Of a stretch of 64,000 nt of DNA, positions 15,543 through 22,885 are shown in pieces. Origin of the DNA: Kribbella sandramycini (GTDB taxonomy: Bacteria; Actinomycetota; Actinomycetes; Propionibacteriales; Kribbellaceae); the NCBI RefSeq assembly GCF_013131805.1, contig NZ_JABJRC010000003.1, positions 806,001-870,000 of the forward strand. The letters are read 5' to 3'. Every line of letters begins with the position of its first letter. The stretch's first letter is position 1. The position numbers and the translations under genes were made by a program. Under the pieces are notes generated by a model that saw only the letters and a program-made list of their open reading frames with translations, was not told the origin of the DNA and made no database searches.

Positions 15543-15788
15543 GTGAACATCATCCCCCGTTCGGAGTACTACGGCGAGGACCCGACGCCGGCGGATCTGG
15601 CCGCGATCGAGGCGGAGTGGCCGCAGATCGCCGCCGAGTTGGACGTCCTGGACGCCGAGATCGCCGAGCTGACGAACAGCCCCTACATGTCCGAGCTCGA
15701 CCGCCGGCGGGTGCGCCGCGCTGAGCGCCGGGTGCTGGACGCCCACCGCGAGCCGACCGTCACCCCGAACTCGAAGGACGCCGCATGA
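15543..15788 (+). CDS. DUF6284-like AICE protein
   Basis: This 81-residue acidic helical protein starts MNIIPRSEYYGEDPTPADLA and contains AIEAEWPQIAAELDVLDAEI and LDRRRVRRAERRVLDAH. From memory it closely matches the DUF6284 family found in Streptomyces conjugative elements. The GTG start has AGAAGGAG upstream. Its last four bases overlap the start of the membrane protein gene. No biochemical role is known to me, but conservation in these elements supports a transfer-related function. Confidence 0.7.
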   Translation: MNIIPRSEYYGEDPTPADLAAIEAEWPQIAAELDVLDAEIAELTNSPYMSELDRRRVRRAERRVLDAHREPTVTPNSKDAA

Positions 15789-16252
15789 GCGCCGATTTCG
15801 CCGCCTACCTGGCGGCCCTGCTGGCGGCCCACACGGTGGCCGATCACTGGATTCAGACCCACCACCAGGCGATGTGCAAGGCCAAGCCCGGCCTGACCGG
15901 CGCGCTCGCGTGCCTGCGTCACGTCGCCACCTACACCGCGACCACGACTCTGCTCGGTCTGCTCGTCTGGCAGGTTCTTGACCTGGAGCTGAGCTGGCTG
16001 GGATTCCTGGCTGGACAAGCGCTGTCGGCGGTGACGCACTACGTCGCTGACCGCCGGGTGCATCTGGAGCGGTTCGCGCGGTGGATCGGGAAGGCCGACT
16101 TCCTCAAGCTCGGTGTCCCGCGCACCGGCCTTGATCGCAACGGCAACCCGTACGACGACAACCCGTCGCTCGGCACCGCGGGCTATTCGCTCGATCAGTC
16201 GTTCCACCACCTGTGCTTGTTCTTCGCGGCCTTGCTGACGGTGATCTTGTGA
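15785..16252 (+). CDS. AICE membrane protein (possibly DUF3307-like)
   Basis: This 155-residue protein has hydrophobic segments at the N-terminus (FAAYLAALLAAHTVADHW), the middle (TTTLLGLLVWQVLDLELSWL) and the C-terminus (HHLCLFFAALLTVIL). HTVADHWIQT near the first helix and HYVADRRVHLERFARW resemble the DUF3307 family, but the match is from memory only. It is overlapped on both sides (ATGA with DUF6284, GTGA with the next gene). In AICEs such small membrane proteins (Spd) assist spread of the element between hyphal compartments. Confidence 0.65.
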   Translation: MSADFAAYLAALLAAHTVADHWIQTHHQAMCKAKPGLTGALACLRHVATYTATTTLLGLLVWQVLDLELSWLGFLAGQALSAVTHYVADRRVHLERFARWIGKADFLKLGVPRTGLDRNGNPYDDNPSLGTAGYSLDQSFHHLCLFFAALLTVIL

Positions 16253-16512
16253 TCGGCCGGCGGCGCGGAACGGATCGCGAACCGGAGCTGGTGGACGTGT
16301 ACGCGGAGCGGCTCGGGGTCGAGTCCCGCGGCGCGGTTCCCGGTGAGTTGGTCGCGCAGTTCGAGCACCTCGCGCGGCTCGTGCTCGGTGGGGAGATGCC
16401 CCCGGCCGGCGCGGTGTCGGCTGAGGGTGCGGCGGCGTTCGGCGAGCTGTGGGTCTTGGACTCGTTCCTGACCGACGCCCGCAATGCCCTGACCGGCAAG
16501 GGAGTGCAGTGA
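16249..16512 (+). CDS. Small AICE protein, 87 residues
   Basis: This soluble protein (VIGRRRGTDREPELVDVYAE to TDARNALTGKGVQ) has no recognised domain. The GTG start overlaps the membrane protein stop, and its stop overlaps the next ATG by one base (TGATG). It is part of the tightly packed transfer operon. Function cannot be assigned. Confidence 0.6.
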   Translation: MIGRRRGTDREPELVDVYAERLGVESRGAVPGELVAQFEHLARLVLGGEMPPAGAVSAEGAAAFGELWVLDSFLTDARNALTGKGVQ

Positions 16513-16721
16513 TGAGCAACGAGATCGAGCAGCGCAAGAACTTGCATCGGGCGCTGCAGCGGCACACCGACCGTCACGTGCACTTCACGGCCGCGTTCAT
16601 GGCCTCGTTCGTCGCGCGGGTTCTGCCGGTTGAGCAGCTGGTGGAGCTGGTCGGCGCGCTGGACGCTGCGAAGCCGATGCAGTGGACGGACACGGGCAGC
16701 GGGCCGGGGGTGGAGCACTGA
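16512..16721 (+). CDS. Small AICE protein, 69 residues
   Basis: It starts MSNEIEQRKNLHRALQRHTD and is predicted helical, with a weakly hydrophobic segment FTAAFMASFVARVLPVEQLV and an acidic/glycine tail. ATG overlaps the previous stop by one base, and its own TGA overlaps the next ATG. No family is recognised. Confidence 0.58.
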   Translation: MSNEIEQRKNLHRALQRHTDRHVHFTAAFMASFVARVLPVEQLVELVGALDAAKPMQWTDTGSGPGVEH

Positions 16722-17728
16722 TGACCACGAATAGGGACGTAGCGGTCGCCGCGCCGGCGAAGCCTTCGCGGATGGACCAGTTGCAGACCCAGGCGGCTGA
16801 GGCCTCGCAGGTGCGAGCGCTGTCGACGCACCCCGACGTGGTGGCGCTGCGAGTCGAGAAGATCCGCACTCAGGTCGACGTGTTGATGTGGGTCGGGATC
16901 GTGCTCGGTCTGGCGTTCACGATGGTCAACGTTCAGGCCTTCGCCGCCCAAGGTGCCGAGCCACGATCGCTGCCGTGGTTCGCGGCCTGGCTGCTCGACC
17001 CGATGGTTTCGCTGGTGCTGATCGCGGTGCTACGGGCTGAGCAGATCACCGCCCGGTACCAGGTGTTCGACAACACCAAGTGGATCAAGCGGACCAAGTG
17101 GTTCGCGTTCGTCGCAACGTACGTGATGAACACGTGGGCGTCGTTCGTTCACAAGGATGTGGCCGGGATCGTGCTGCACTCGGTGCCGCCGCTGCTGGTG
17201 TTCTGTGCCGCTGAAACCGCGCCGATCCTGCGGGACCGGCTCACCGAGGCGGTGCTGCGAGCCGAGCAGGCCGCCCAGGCTGCCATCAGCTCCACGGCTG
17301 TACAGGTCGAGGAGGCGGGGGCATCTCCTATCCCGGTCGAGGTGGCACCGGCGGCTGAGCTGCCAGCCGCCCCCACAGCCACGGAAACGGCCGTACGGGA
17401 CGAGTTGCCCGCTCCCACCGACAAAGCACCGGCCAAGCCGGGCCGTTCCCGCACAGGGGCACGGAAGCCCGCGAAGAAGCCGGGCAAGGCCAAGCCCGGC
17501 CGCAAGTACACCGCCGACTACGTGGCCGACGCGTTGGCCACGATCGAGTCCGCCGGCGCGCCGGACGACGTCACCCCGGCGTGGGCGCGCCACACCACCG
17601 GCTGCTCTGCCGGCCTGTCCGCCAAGGTCGCCGCGACCGTGCGCGCCGAACTGGCCGCCCGCGCTGCTGGCACGACTTCCCAGACCATCACCGCTACCCG
17701 TCCGGACGTTGTCCGGTCGGCGGCGTAA
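16721..17728 (+). CDS. Spd-like multi-pass membrane protein with Ala/Pro-rich tail
   Basis: This 335-residue protein has about four membrane helices between residues 45 and 175 (VLMWVGIVLGLAFTMVNVQA, WLLDPMVSLVLIAVLRAE, WFAFVATYVMNTWASF, VLHSVPPLLVFCAAE). An Ala/Pro-rich linker follows, then a basic C-terminal segment (KPAKKPGKAKPGRKYTADYV) that continues as a helical, possibly DNA-binding region. It resembles Streptomyces DUF2637/Spd membrane proteins. It sits directly before the TraB-like translocase, where intramycelial spread genes are normal. Its exact partner is unknown. Confidence 0.68.
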   Translation: MTTNRDVAVAAPAKPSRMDQLQTQAAEASQVRALSTHPDVVALRVEKIRTQVDVLMWVGIVLGLAFTMVNVQAFAAQGAEPRSLPWFAAWLLDPMVSLVLIAVLRAEQITARYQVFDNTKWIKRTKWFAFVATYVMNTWASFVHKDVAGIVLHSVPPLLVFCAAETAPILRDRLTEAVLRAEQAAQAAISSTAVQVEEAGASPIPVEVAPAAELPAAPTATETAVRDELPAPTDKAPAKPGRSRTGARKPAKKPGKAKPGRKYTADYVADALATIESAGAPDDVTPAWARHTTGCSAGLSAKVAATVRAELAARAAGTTSQTITATRPDVVRSAA

Positions 17729-17749
17729 CCCAGGACCGGAGACGGGCTC

Positions 17750-20014
17750 ATGGACAACGTGCACAAGCTCCACCCCGACCACGACGATGACCGCGACGAG
17801 ACCGTGCAGGACGTTACCGGCATCGTCCACGAACCGGCCGAACGCGTCGACGACACCACCGAGCCGATCGAGGCCGAGGTGATCGACGGTGAGGTGATCG
17901 AGGGCGAGATCCTGACCGAGGAGGAGTCGGCCGAACTCGACCGCCGGATCGCCAACCGCGGCGCGCTGGTACGCCGGACCGTCACCGGCGCCCAAATCGC
18001 CACCCGCGCGGTCGTCACCGTGTCCACCCACGACCGCACCAAGACCGCCGGCAAGGTCGTCCTGCGGGAGTCGTACACGATCGTGCAGGGCCTGGAGTCG
18101 TGGGCCAAGCGCGCCTGGGACGCCTCGACGCAGGGCGTCTACCGGCGGCAGATCAAGGCCGCTGAGGCGGTCGGCGACCGCGAGGAGTTGAAGGAGTGGA
18201 CCGACCGCAAGGAGGCCGCGACCGAACGCCGTCACCGTCGCCTGATGGACCTGCCGAAACTCGCGTGGGGTGTCCTCAAGGTCGTCGTCGCGACGGCGGT
18301 CGGGGTGCCGTTTCTGGTGCTGCTGATCGCGATCCTCACCAAGGCGACCGGGCACGGCTCGTTCACCGGCGTGTGGCTCGGGTTCTTCGCGCTGATCGGG
18401 TTCCTGATCGCCGCCGGCGCGCTGCTGTGGACCGCGCTGTCGATCGCCGGGCCTTTCCTCGTGCTGATCGCCGCGCACCGGGAAGGGAAGCGGCGTGCGG
18501 AGCCACCCCAGTGGCTGGTCACGACCGCCGATGCCGAGTGGGACGCCGCGATCGATGAGACGACGATCGCGAACGCTCTGCAGGCTCTGCGGATCACTGC
18601 AATCACGCAGTACCTCAAGTCGGGTTTGAAGCTGCAGTTCATCACCCCCGCTCGGGTCGACGGGCGCGGAACGCACGCCGTCGTCCGGCTGCCTGCCGGC
18701 GTCACGGCAGAGCTGATCGCCCGCCGCCGCGCCCAGCTCGCCACCGGCCTGCACCGGGCCGCGAAAGAGGTGTGGCCGACGACCGGCACCGAGGCCGGAA
18801 TCCTCGACATTTGGATCGCGGACAAGGGCGCGCTGGCAGAGGGCGCGGGTGAGTACCCGTTGCTGTCCGGCGGGCTGGTCGACGTGTTCAAGGGCGTCCC
18901 GGCGGGGCGGACGCTGCGCGGTGACGCGCTGCTCGCGCCGATCATGGAACGCAACACGATGACCGGCGGCATGCCCGGTCAGGGCAAGTCGTCCGCGGCG
19001 CGGGCGATCATGGCCGGGTGCGCGCTCGACCCGACCGCTGAGCTGCGGATTTGGGTGCCGGACACGAACTTCGACTTCGAGGTGTTCAAGCCCCGGTGCG
19101 CCTCCTACGTCATGGGCGCGGACGAGGATTCACTGAAAGCGATCCGGGACCAGCTCGTGAACGTTCACGAGGAAGTTCAGCGGCGCGGCGAGCTGCTGAT
19201 CCGTTACGAGGTCCCGGCCGTCACACGTGAACTCGCTTCCGCCGGCGTCGGGCTACACCCGCTGATCTGCCTGCTCGAAGAGGCGCACGTGGCGATCACC
19301 GACGACACCTACGGCAAGGAGATCTCCAAGCTCCTGGTCGAGATCGTGAAGCTCGGACGCAAACGCGGTATCCACATGATCGTCTCGACCCAGGCACCGA
19401 CGCGGGACTCGATGCCGCGCGACGTCACCCGCAACTGCTCCAACGGCATCGCGTTCGCGGTCGGCGACCACGTCGCCAACGACGCCCTCCTAGGCCAAGG
19501 TGCCTACAGCGCCGGCCACCGGGCAACCGAGCTGATCCCCGGCACCGACAAGGGCACCGCCGTAGTCAAGGGCTTCACCGGCGAACGTTCGCAGATCCTG
19601 CAGTGGTACTACCTCGACGTTGCCAAGGGCAATGACCAAGTCACCCCGATCATCAAACGCTCCCTGGACGCGATCGCCAAGCTCGGCAAGAAGATCCCGG
19701 ACTCGGTGCCGGTCGAGATCGAGACCCGTGACCTGCTCACCGACCTGGACGAGGCGCTCGGGGACGAGGTCCGCCCGATCGCCGACGTCCCGGCCCTGCT
19801 GCGCGAACAGGCCCCGACCTGGACGCCGTACAAGAGCCTGACCGGCAAAGCGCTACGCGAACTGCTCGACCGCGAACACGGCATCAAGGTCCCCTCGACC
19901 GGGAACCGCTACCCCCTCGATCCGGTCACGATCCGTGACGCGATCGTCCGGCGCGAGCAGGACGGCGGCACCGACGAAGACAGCGGCGCGGACGGCTCGG
20001 AGCTGGCGAGTTAG
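17750..20014 (+). CDS. traB: FtsK/SpoIIIE-type conjugal DNA translocase (TraB-like)
   Basis: This 754-residue protein should pump double-stranded element DNA between mycelia. An acidic N-terminus is followed by two membrane helices near residues 180-250 (VGVPFLVLLIAILTKA, FFALIGFLIAAGALLW). The motor domain has Walker A GMPGQGKS at residues 407-414 and Walker B LICLLEEAHV with Glu510-Glu511. The C-terminus (about 690-740) looks like the gamma-type winged helix that reads the clt site. AICEs transfer with this single protein and no relaxase, and no relaxase is seen here. A region with dyads and repeated CTAAC lies just downstream, a position where clt loci are found. Confidence 0.9.
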   Translation: MDNVHKLHPDHDDDRDETVQDVTGIVHEPAERVDDTTEPIEAEVIDGEVIEGEILTEEESAELDRRIANRGALVRRTVTGAQIATRAVVTVSTHDRTKTAGKVVLRESYTIVQGLESWAKRAWDASTQGVYRRQIKAAEAVGDREELKEWTDRKEAATERRHRRLMDLPKLAWGVLKVVVATAVGVPFLVLLIAILTKATGHGSFTGVWLGFFALIGFLIAAGALLWTALSIAGPFLVLIAAHREGKRRAEPPQWLVTTADAEWDAAIDETTIANALQALRITAITQYLKSGLKLQFITPARVDGRGTHAVVRLPAGVTAELIARRRAQLATGLHRAAKEVWPTTGTEAGILDIWIADKGALAEGAGEYPLLSGGLVDVFKGVPAGRTLRGDALLAPIMERNTMTGGMPGQGKSSAARAIMAGCALDPTAELRIWVPDTNFDFEVFKPRCASYVMGADEDSLKAIRDQLVNVHEEVQRRGELLIRYEVPAVTRELASAGVGLHPLICLLEEAHVAITDDTYGKEISKLLVEIVKLGRKRGIHMIVSTQAPTRDSMPRDVTRNCSNGIAFAVGDHVANDALLGQGAYSAGHRATELIPGTDKGTAVVKGFTGERSQILQWYYLDVAKGNDQVTPIIKRSLDAIAKLGKKIPDSVPVEIETRDLLTDLDEALGDEVRPIADVPALLREQAPTWTPYKSLTGKALRELLDREHGIKVPSTGNRYPLDPVTIRDAIVRREQDGGTDEDSGADGSELAS

Positions 20015-20085
20015 CCGGATGCCGGGAGCCCGAAACACGCGAAATCCGGCTTCGATCAGCGGTTTCAGGCTCCCGGTTAACTCGC
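20007..20085. repeat. Extended inverted repeat after traB (hairpin; terminator or clt-like)
   Basis: CCGGGAGCCCGAAAC (20022-20036) pairs with GTTTCAGGCTCCCGG (20062-20076) with one mismatch. The symmetry extends outward through GCGAGTTAGCCGG (20007-20019) and CCGGTTAACTCGC (20073-20085), 12 of 13 positions. The loop is about 25 nt with no U-run. It overlaps the last codons and stop of traB. Confidence 0.7.
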
Positions 20086-20262
20086 CTCACTCGCTAACTT
20101 CCCGCAGGTCAGAGCCACATTAACCCCCATCGCCGGCCCGAGTTAGGAACCTAACCCGCTCAGCGGCACCTAACCGTCCCGCCTCCTCAAATCCGGCAGC
20201 ACCGCTCAGGGTGCCTGCCGTAGCCCGTCACACCCTGATCCGACTACAGAAAGTAGCGAATC
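20086..20262. promoter_or_regulatory. CTAAC-repeat region downstream of traB
   Basis: The motif CTAAC or its complement GTTAG recurs in this short stretch, including a perfect dyad GTTAGG-AA-CCTAAC (20142-20155), further copies at about 20094 and 20170, and the copies inside the preceding hairpin. A 17-bp sequence shared with the attR flank lies at 20105-20121. Iterated short motifs next to a TraB gene resemble clt recognition sites, though no known TRS octamer is recognised. Confidence 0.5.
20105..20121 (+). repeat. 17-bp repeat shared with attR flank, copy 1
   Basis: CAGGTCAGAGCCACATT is identical at 26430-26446, 18 bp outside the right att core. Its function is unknown. See the second copy. 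Confidence 0.8.
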
Positions 20263-20574
20263 GTGATCGCCGTCCCGACACCCACCCCACTCCCTGCCCC
20301 GACCTTCCCGCCGGTGCCGGACCTTCCCGAGCTGCCGACCGGACCGATGCGCACCGTCGCGCTCGTGACCTTCGCGGTCGCCGCGCTTGTGCTCCTGACT
20401 GCCGCCTACCTCGCGTCCTGCCGGATCTGGCCCTACGCCAACTGCACCCGCTGCAACGGCGCGGGCAAGTCCCGATCGCCCAGCCGCAAAGCCTTCCGCA
20501 ACTGCCCCCGCTGCCAAGGCACCGGACGCCGCGAACGCGCCGGCACCAAGTACCTCAACCGCAACAACCACTGA
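20263..20574 (+). CDS. Membrane-anchored zinc-finger protein of the AICE
   Basis: This 103-residue protein has a proline-rich N-terminus (TPLPAPTFPPVPDLPELPTG), one membrane helix (TVALVTFAVAALVLLTAAYL) and a DnaJ-like pair CTRCNGAGKS and CPRCQGTGRR likely binding zinc. The GTG at 20263 is used. The C-terminus is basic. Similar small proteins are common in Streptomyces integrative elements next to tra genes. A role in the transfer complex is an inference from place and topology. Confidence 0.68.
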   Translation: MIAVPTPTPLPAPTFPPVPDLPELPTGPMRTVALVTFAVAALVLLTAAYLASCRIWPYANCTRCNGAGKSRSPSRKAFRNCPRCQGTGRRERAGTKYLNRNNH

Positions 20575-20595
20575 CCCCGCAGGAAGGAACCACCG

Positions 20596-21573
20596 ATGAC
20601 CACCCCCACCAACACCGGGCTCCGGCTCGTGTCGCTGTGCGCAGGGATCGGCGGCATCGACCTCGCGTTCCACCGCGCCGGTATCCCCGCCGCCGCGGCC
20701 GTCGAGATCGACCCGGCCGCGCGCGGTGTCCTGGCCGATCGCTTCCCGCAGACCGTGCTGTTCGACGACGTGACGAAGGTGACCGCTGATGACCTCATCG
20801 CAGTTGGAGTTGTTCCCGACCGAACCGTTGTCGCTGCCGGGTGGCCCTGCCAGGGCAACTCATCTCGCGGCCGTCGCGGCGGCCTGGGTGACCCACGCAG
20901 CGGCTTGTGGATGCACATCGCGCGACTGCTGGCGGAGCTACATCCCCGTTGGTTCGTCGGCGAAAACGTCCCTGGCCTTCTGTCGGTCAACCAAGGCCGC
21001 GACTTCGGGCTCATCGCCGACGACCTGGCCGGTCGCGGGCTGGAGTTCGCCTGGCGGATGCTGGACGCTCGCGGCTTCGGAGTACCCCACCGACGCCGCC
21101 GACTCGTCCTTGTCGGACATCGTGGAGACCTCCGGGCCGCACCTGTCCGCGTACTCCTTGAACCCCACCGTGTGCCGGGGCATCCTCACCCGCACCACCC
21201 GCCGACGCCGGCGAATCCCGACACCACTACGCCAGGCACTGGAGACGGTCGCGGCAACGGAATCCGCGGCGGCCTGACGGACTGGGCACCCGCGTACTCG
21301 CACTCGCTGGTCAGTCATGGCGGCAACGACAAGCAAGACCCGTCGATGGTCACCTACGTCGTCCAGCCCCACACCGGGCCGCGCCGGCTCACCCCGTTGG
21401 AGTGCGAGCGGCTCCAGGGCTTCCCCGACGGCTGGACCGCCACCTCGAACGGTCGCGCGCAGGCCGACAAGGCGCGGTACGCCCAGCTCGGCAACGCCGT
21501 CGCCGTTCCCGTCTTCGAGTGGATCGCGCGACGCCTTCTGGCCGTCGACGCGCGGGCAGGGGTGGCGGCATGA
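20596..21573 (+). CDS. DNA (cytosine-5)-methyltransferase, phage/element type
   Basis: This 325-residue methyltransferase shows motif I LVSLCAGIGGIDLAFHRAG (AdoMet binding), motif IV GWPCQGNS with catalytic Cys85, motif VI GENVPG, motif VIII GVPHRRRRLVLVG, and C-terminal motifs IX/X LTPLECERLQGFPDGW and ARYAQLGNAVAVPV. The target-recognition region between VIII and IX is short and proline-rich, so the recognised sequence is unknown. No restriction enzyme gene is adjacent, so it may protect the element from host restriction during transfer. GGAAGGAA precedes the ATG. The stop overlaps the next start as ATGA. Confidence 0.9.
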   Translation: MTTPTNTGLRLVSLCAGIGGIDLAFHRAGIPAAAAVEIDPAARGVLADRFPQTVLFDDVTKVTADDLIAVGVVPDRTVVAAGWPCQGNSSRGRRGGLGDPRSGLWMHIARLLAELHPRWFVGENVPGLLSVNQGRDFGLIADDLAGRGLEFAWRMLDARGFGVPHRRRRLVLVGHRGDLRAAPVRVLLEPHRVPGHPHPHHPPTPANPDTTTPGTGDGRGNGIRGGLTDWAPAYSHSLVSHGGNDKQDPSMVTYVVQPHTGPRRLTPLECERLQGFPDGWTATSNGRAQADKARYAQLGNAVAVPVFEWIARRLLAVDARAGVAA

Positions 21574-21992
21574 CGGGCCTGGACCGGGCGAGCCTGCACC
21601 CGGCGGCGTCGCGGTGGATCGAGCTGTGGAACGGGAAACAGGCCCTCGGCTGGGACCATCACGGGACACCGGTGTTCAAGTTCCGGTGGGCACCCGGCGG
21701 ACTCGCCACCCGCCGCCAACTCCGCGCGATGCGGATGTGCCCAGGCGGTCAGGAGCCCTACGCGCTGCTCGTGTGGCGCAACGGCAAGCGGTGGGCCTGG
21801 CTGTACCGGCTCGACCTGGCCAAGGCATCCCGGCCGGCGTCACCAGCCCAGCTCAACGCCCTGGACAAGGCCATGGAAGCGCGCCGCACGTGCGGGCTGT
21901 GCCGGACCGTCACCGACTACTGCATCCCCACCTCGGACGGCCGATGCCTGGACTGCATCGACGCCGCCACCACCTACGGCTTCGCCGCCTGA
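21570..21992 (+). CDS. RRQRL-motif-type zinc-binding protein
   Basis: This 140-residue protein has the characteristic LATRRQLRAMRMCPGGQEPY and CGLCRTVTDYCIP followed by RCLDC, giving a probable four-cysteine zinc site. From memory this matches proteins annotated as RRQRL motif-containing zinc-binding proteins in actinomycete mobile elements. The start is ATG 21570 (overlapping the methyltransferase TGA). A longer frame reading into the methyltransferase is a shadow. Its function is unknown, but its position between methyltransferase and replication genes is consistent across such elements. Confidence 0.75.
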   Translation: MTGLDRASLHPAASRWIELWNGKQALGWDHHGTPVFKFRWAPGGLATRRQLRAMRMCPGGQEPYALLVWRNGKRWAWLYRLDLAKASRPASPAQLNALDKAMEARRTCGLCRTVTDYCIPTSDGRCLDCIDAATTYGFAA

Positions 21993-22015
21993 CCCGACTC
22001 GAGAACGGAGAACCC

Positions 22016-22885
22016 ATGAACGACTTGCTGACCGCCGCACTCGCAGCTGCCGGACGCGGCTGGCCGGTGTTCATGCTCGGTCGCTCCAAGCGCCCGGTCG
22101 CCAACTGCGATGACTGCCGCGACGGCGAGCACGGTCCCGCTACGTGCGGGCATCTGACCTGTCACGGGTTCTACGCCGCGACGACCGACCCGGCCCGGGT
22201 CGCCGCGATCGTGGATGCCGTGCCGGGCGGACAGCTCGCGGTACGGACCGGCGCGGAGTCCGGGCTGGTCGTGGTCGACGTCGACCCGGCCCACGGCGGC
22301 GCGGGCAGCCTCGCCGAACTCGTCCGCTGCCAGCTGGTGCCGCGCACGTTGTGGGTCCTCACCGGGTCGGCCGGTCAGCACTTGTACTACCGCCACCCGG
22401 GCCGGGAGATCGCGTCGCGGCCGATGCCGGGCCGGAAGGGGATCGACATCAAAGCCGACGGCGGGTACGTCGTTCTGCCGCCCTCGATCCACCACCGCGC
22501 CCGCCGGCCCTACACCTGGGGCGGCGGCCTGGCCGAACCCGTCGAGATGCCCCCCGCGCTGATCGCCGCCTGCCAGCCGCCAGAGGCCGTCACACCTGCC
22601 GTGCGGCCCGAACCTTCTACCCGAGCGGGCGGGGGCATCTCCCACCCTGGACGGCTGCTCACGTCGCACCTGAACGCCGTCCGCAACGCACCTGAAGGGA
22701 GCCGCCGAACGACGCTCTACGGGGCCGCCAGAGGCGTAGCGCGGATGGTGCTGGCCGGCGCGATCGCGCACGCCGACGCCGTCGCCGCCTTGACCGCCGT
22801 AGGCCACGAAGCCGACCAGACCGCCCGCGAAATCCGGACCGCCATCACCGGCGGATTCCGCGACGAAGGGATCGCCGCAGCATGA
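22016..22885 (+). CDS. Bifunctional DNA primase/polymerase (Prim-Pol)
   Basis: The protein has 289 residues from an ATG at 22016 with GAGAACGGAG upstream. The N-terminal GWPVFMLGRSKRPV, a Cys-His insertion (NCDDCRDGEHGPATCGHLTC), and the catalytic Asp pair in LVVVDVDPAHGG are the AEP primase-polymerase signatures. KGIDIKADGGYVVLPPSIH is the usual third motif. In AICEs this protein replaces RepSA/RepAM for initiating replication of the excised circle. Its stop overlaps the start of the DUF3987 gene by four bases, so the two are coupled. Confidence 0.88.
   Translation: MNDLLTAALAAAGRGWPVFMLGRSKRPVANCDDCRDGEHGPATCGHLTCHGFYAATTDPARVAAIVDAVPGGQLAVRTGAESGLVVVDVDPAHGGAGSLAELVRCQLVPRTLWVLTGSAGQHLYYRHPGREIASRPMPGRKGIDIKADGGYVVLPPSIHHRARRPYTWGGGLAEPVEMPPALIAACQPPEAVTPAVRPEPSTRAGGGISHPGRLLTSHLNAVRNAPEGSRRTTLYGAARGVARMVLAGAIAHADAVAALTAVGHEADQTAREIRTAITGGFRDEGIAAA

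Noticed and set aside
16104..18972. Long leftward frames opposite the AICE transfer genes
   Set aside because: They lack family motifs and mirror the GC bias of the rightward operon, whose genes have overlapping starts, Shine-Dalgarno sequences and recognisable domains.
20596..21573. A double frameshift in the methyltransferase gene
   Set aside because: The alternative frame looks protein-like between 21080 and 21277, but the main frame keeps motif VIII and runs uninterrupted into motifs IX-X, so no frameshift is needed.
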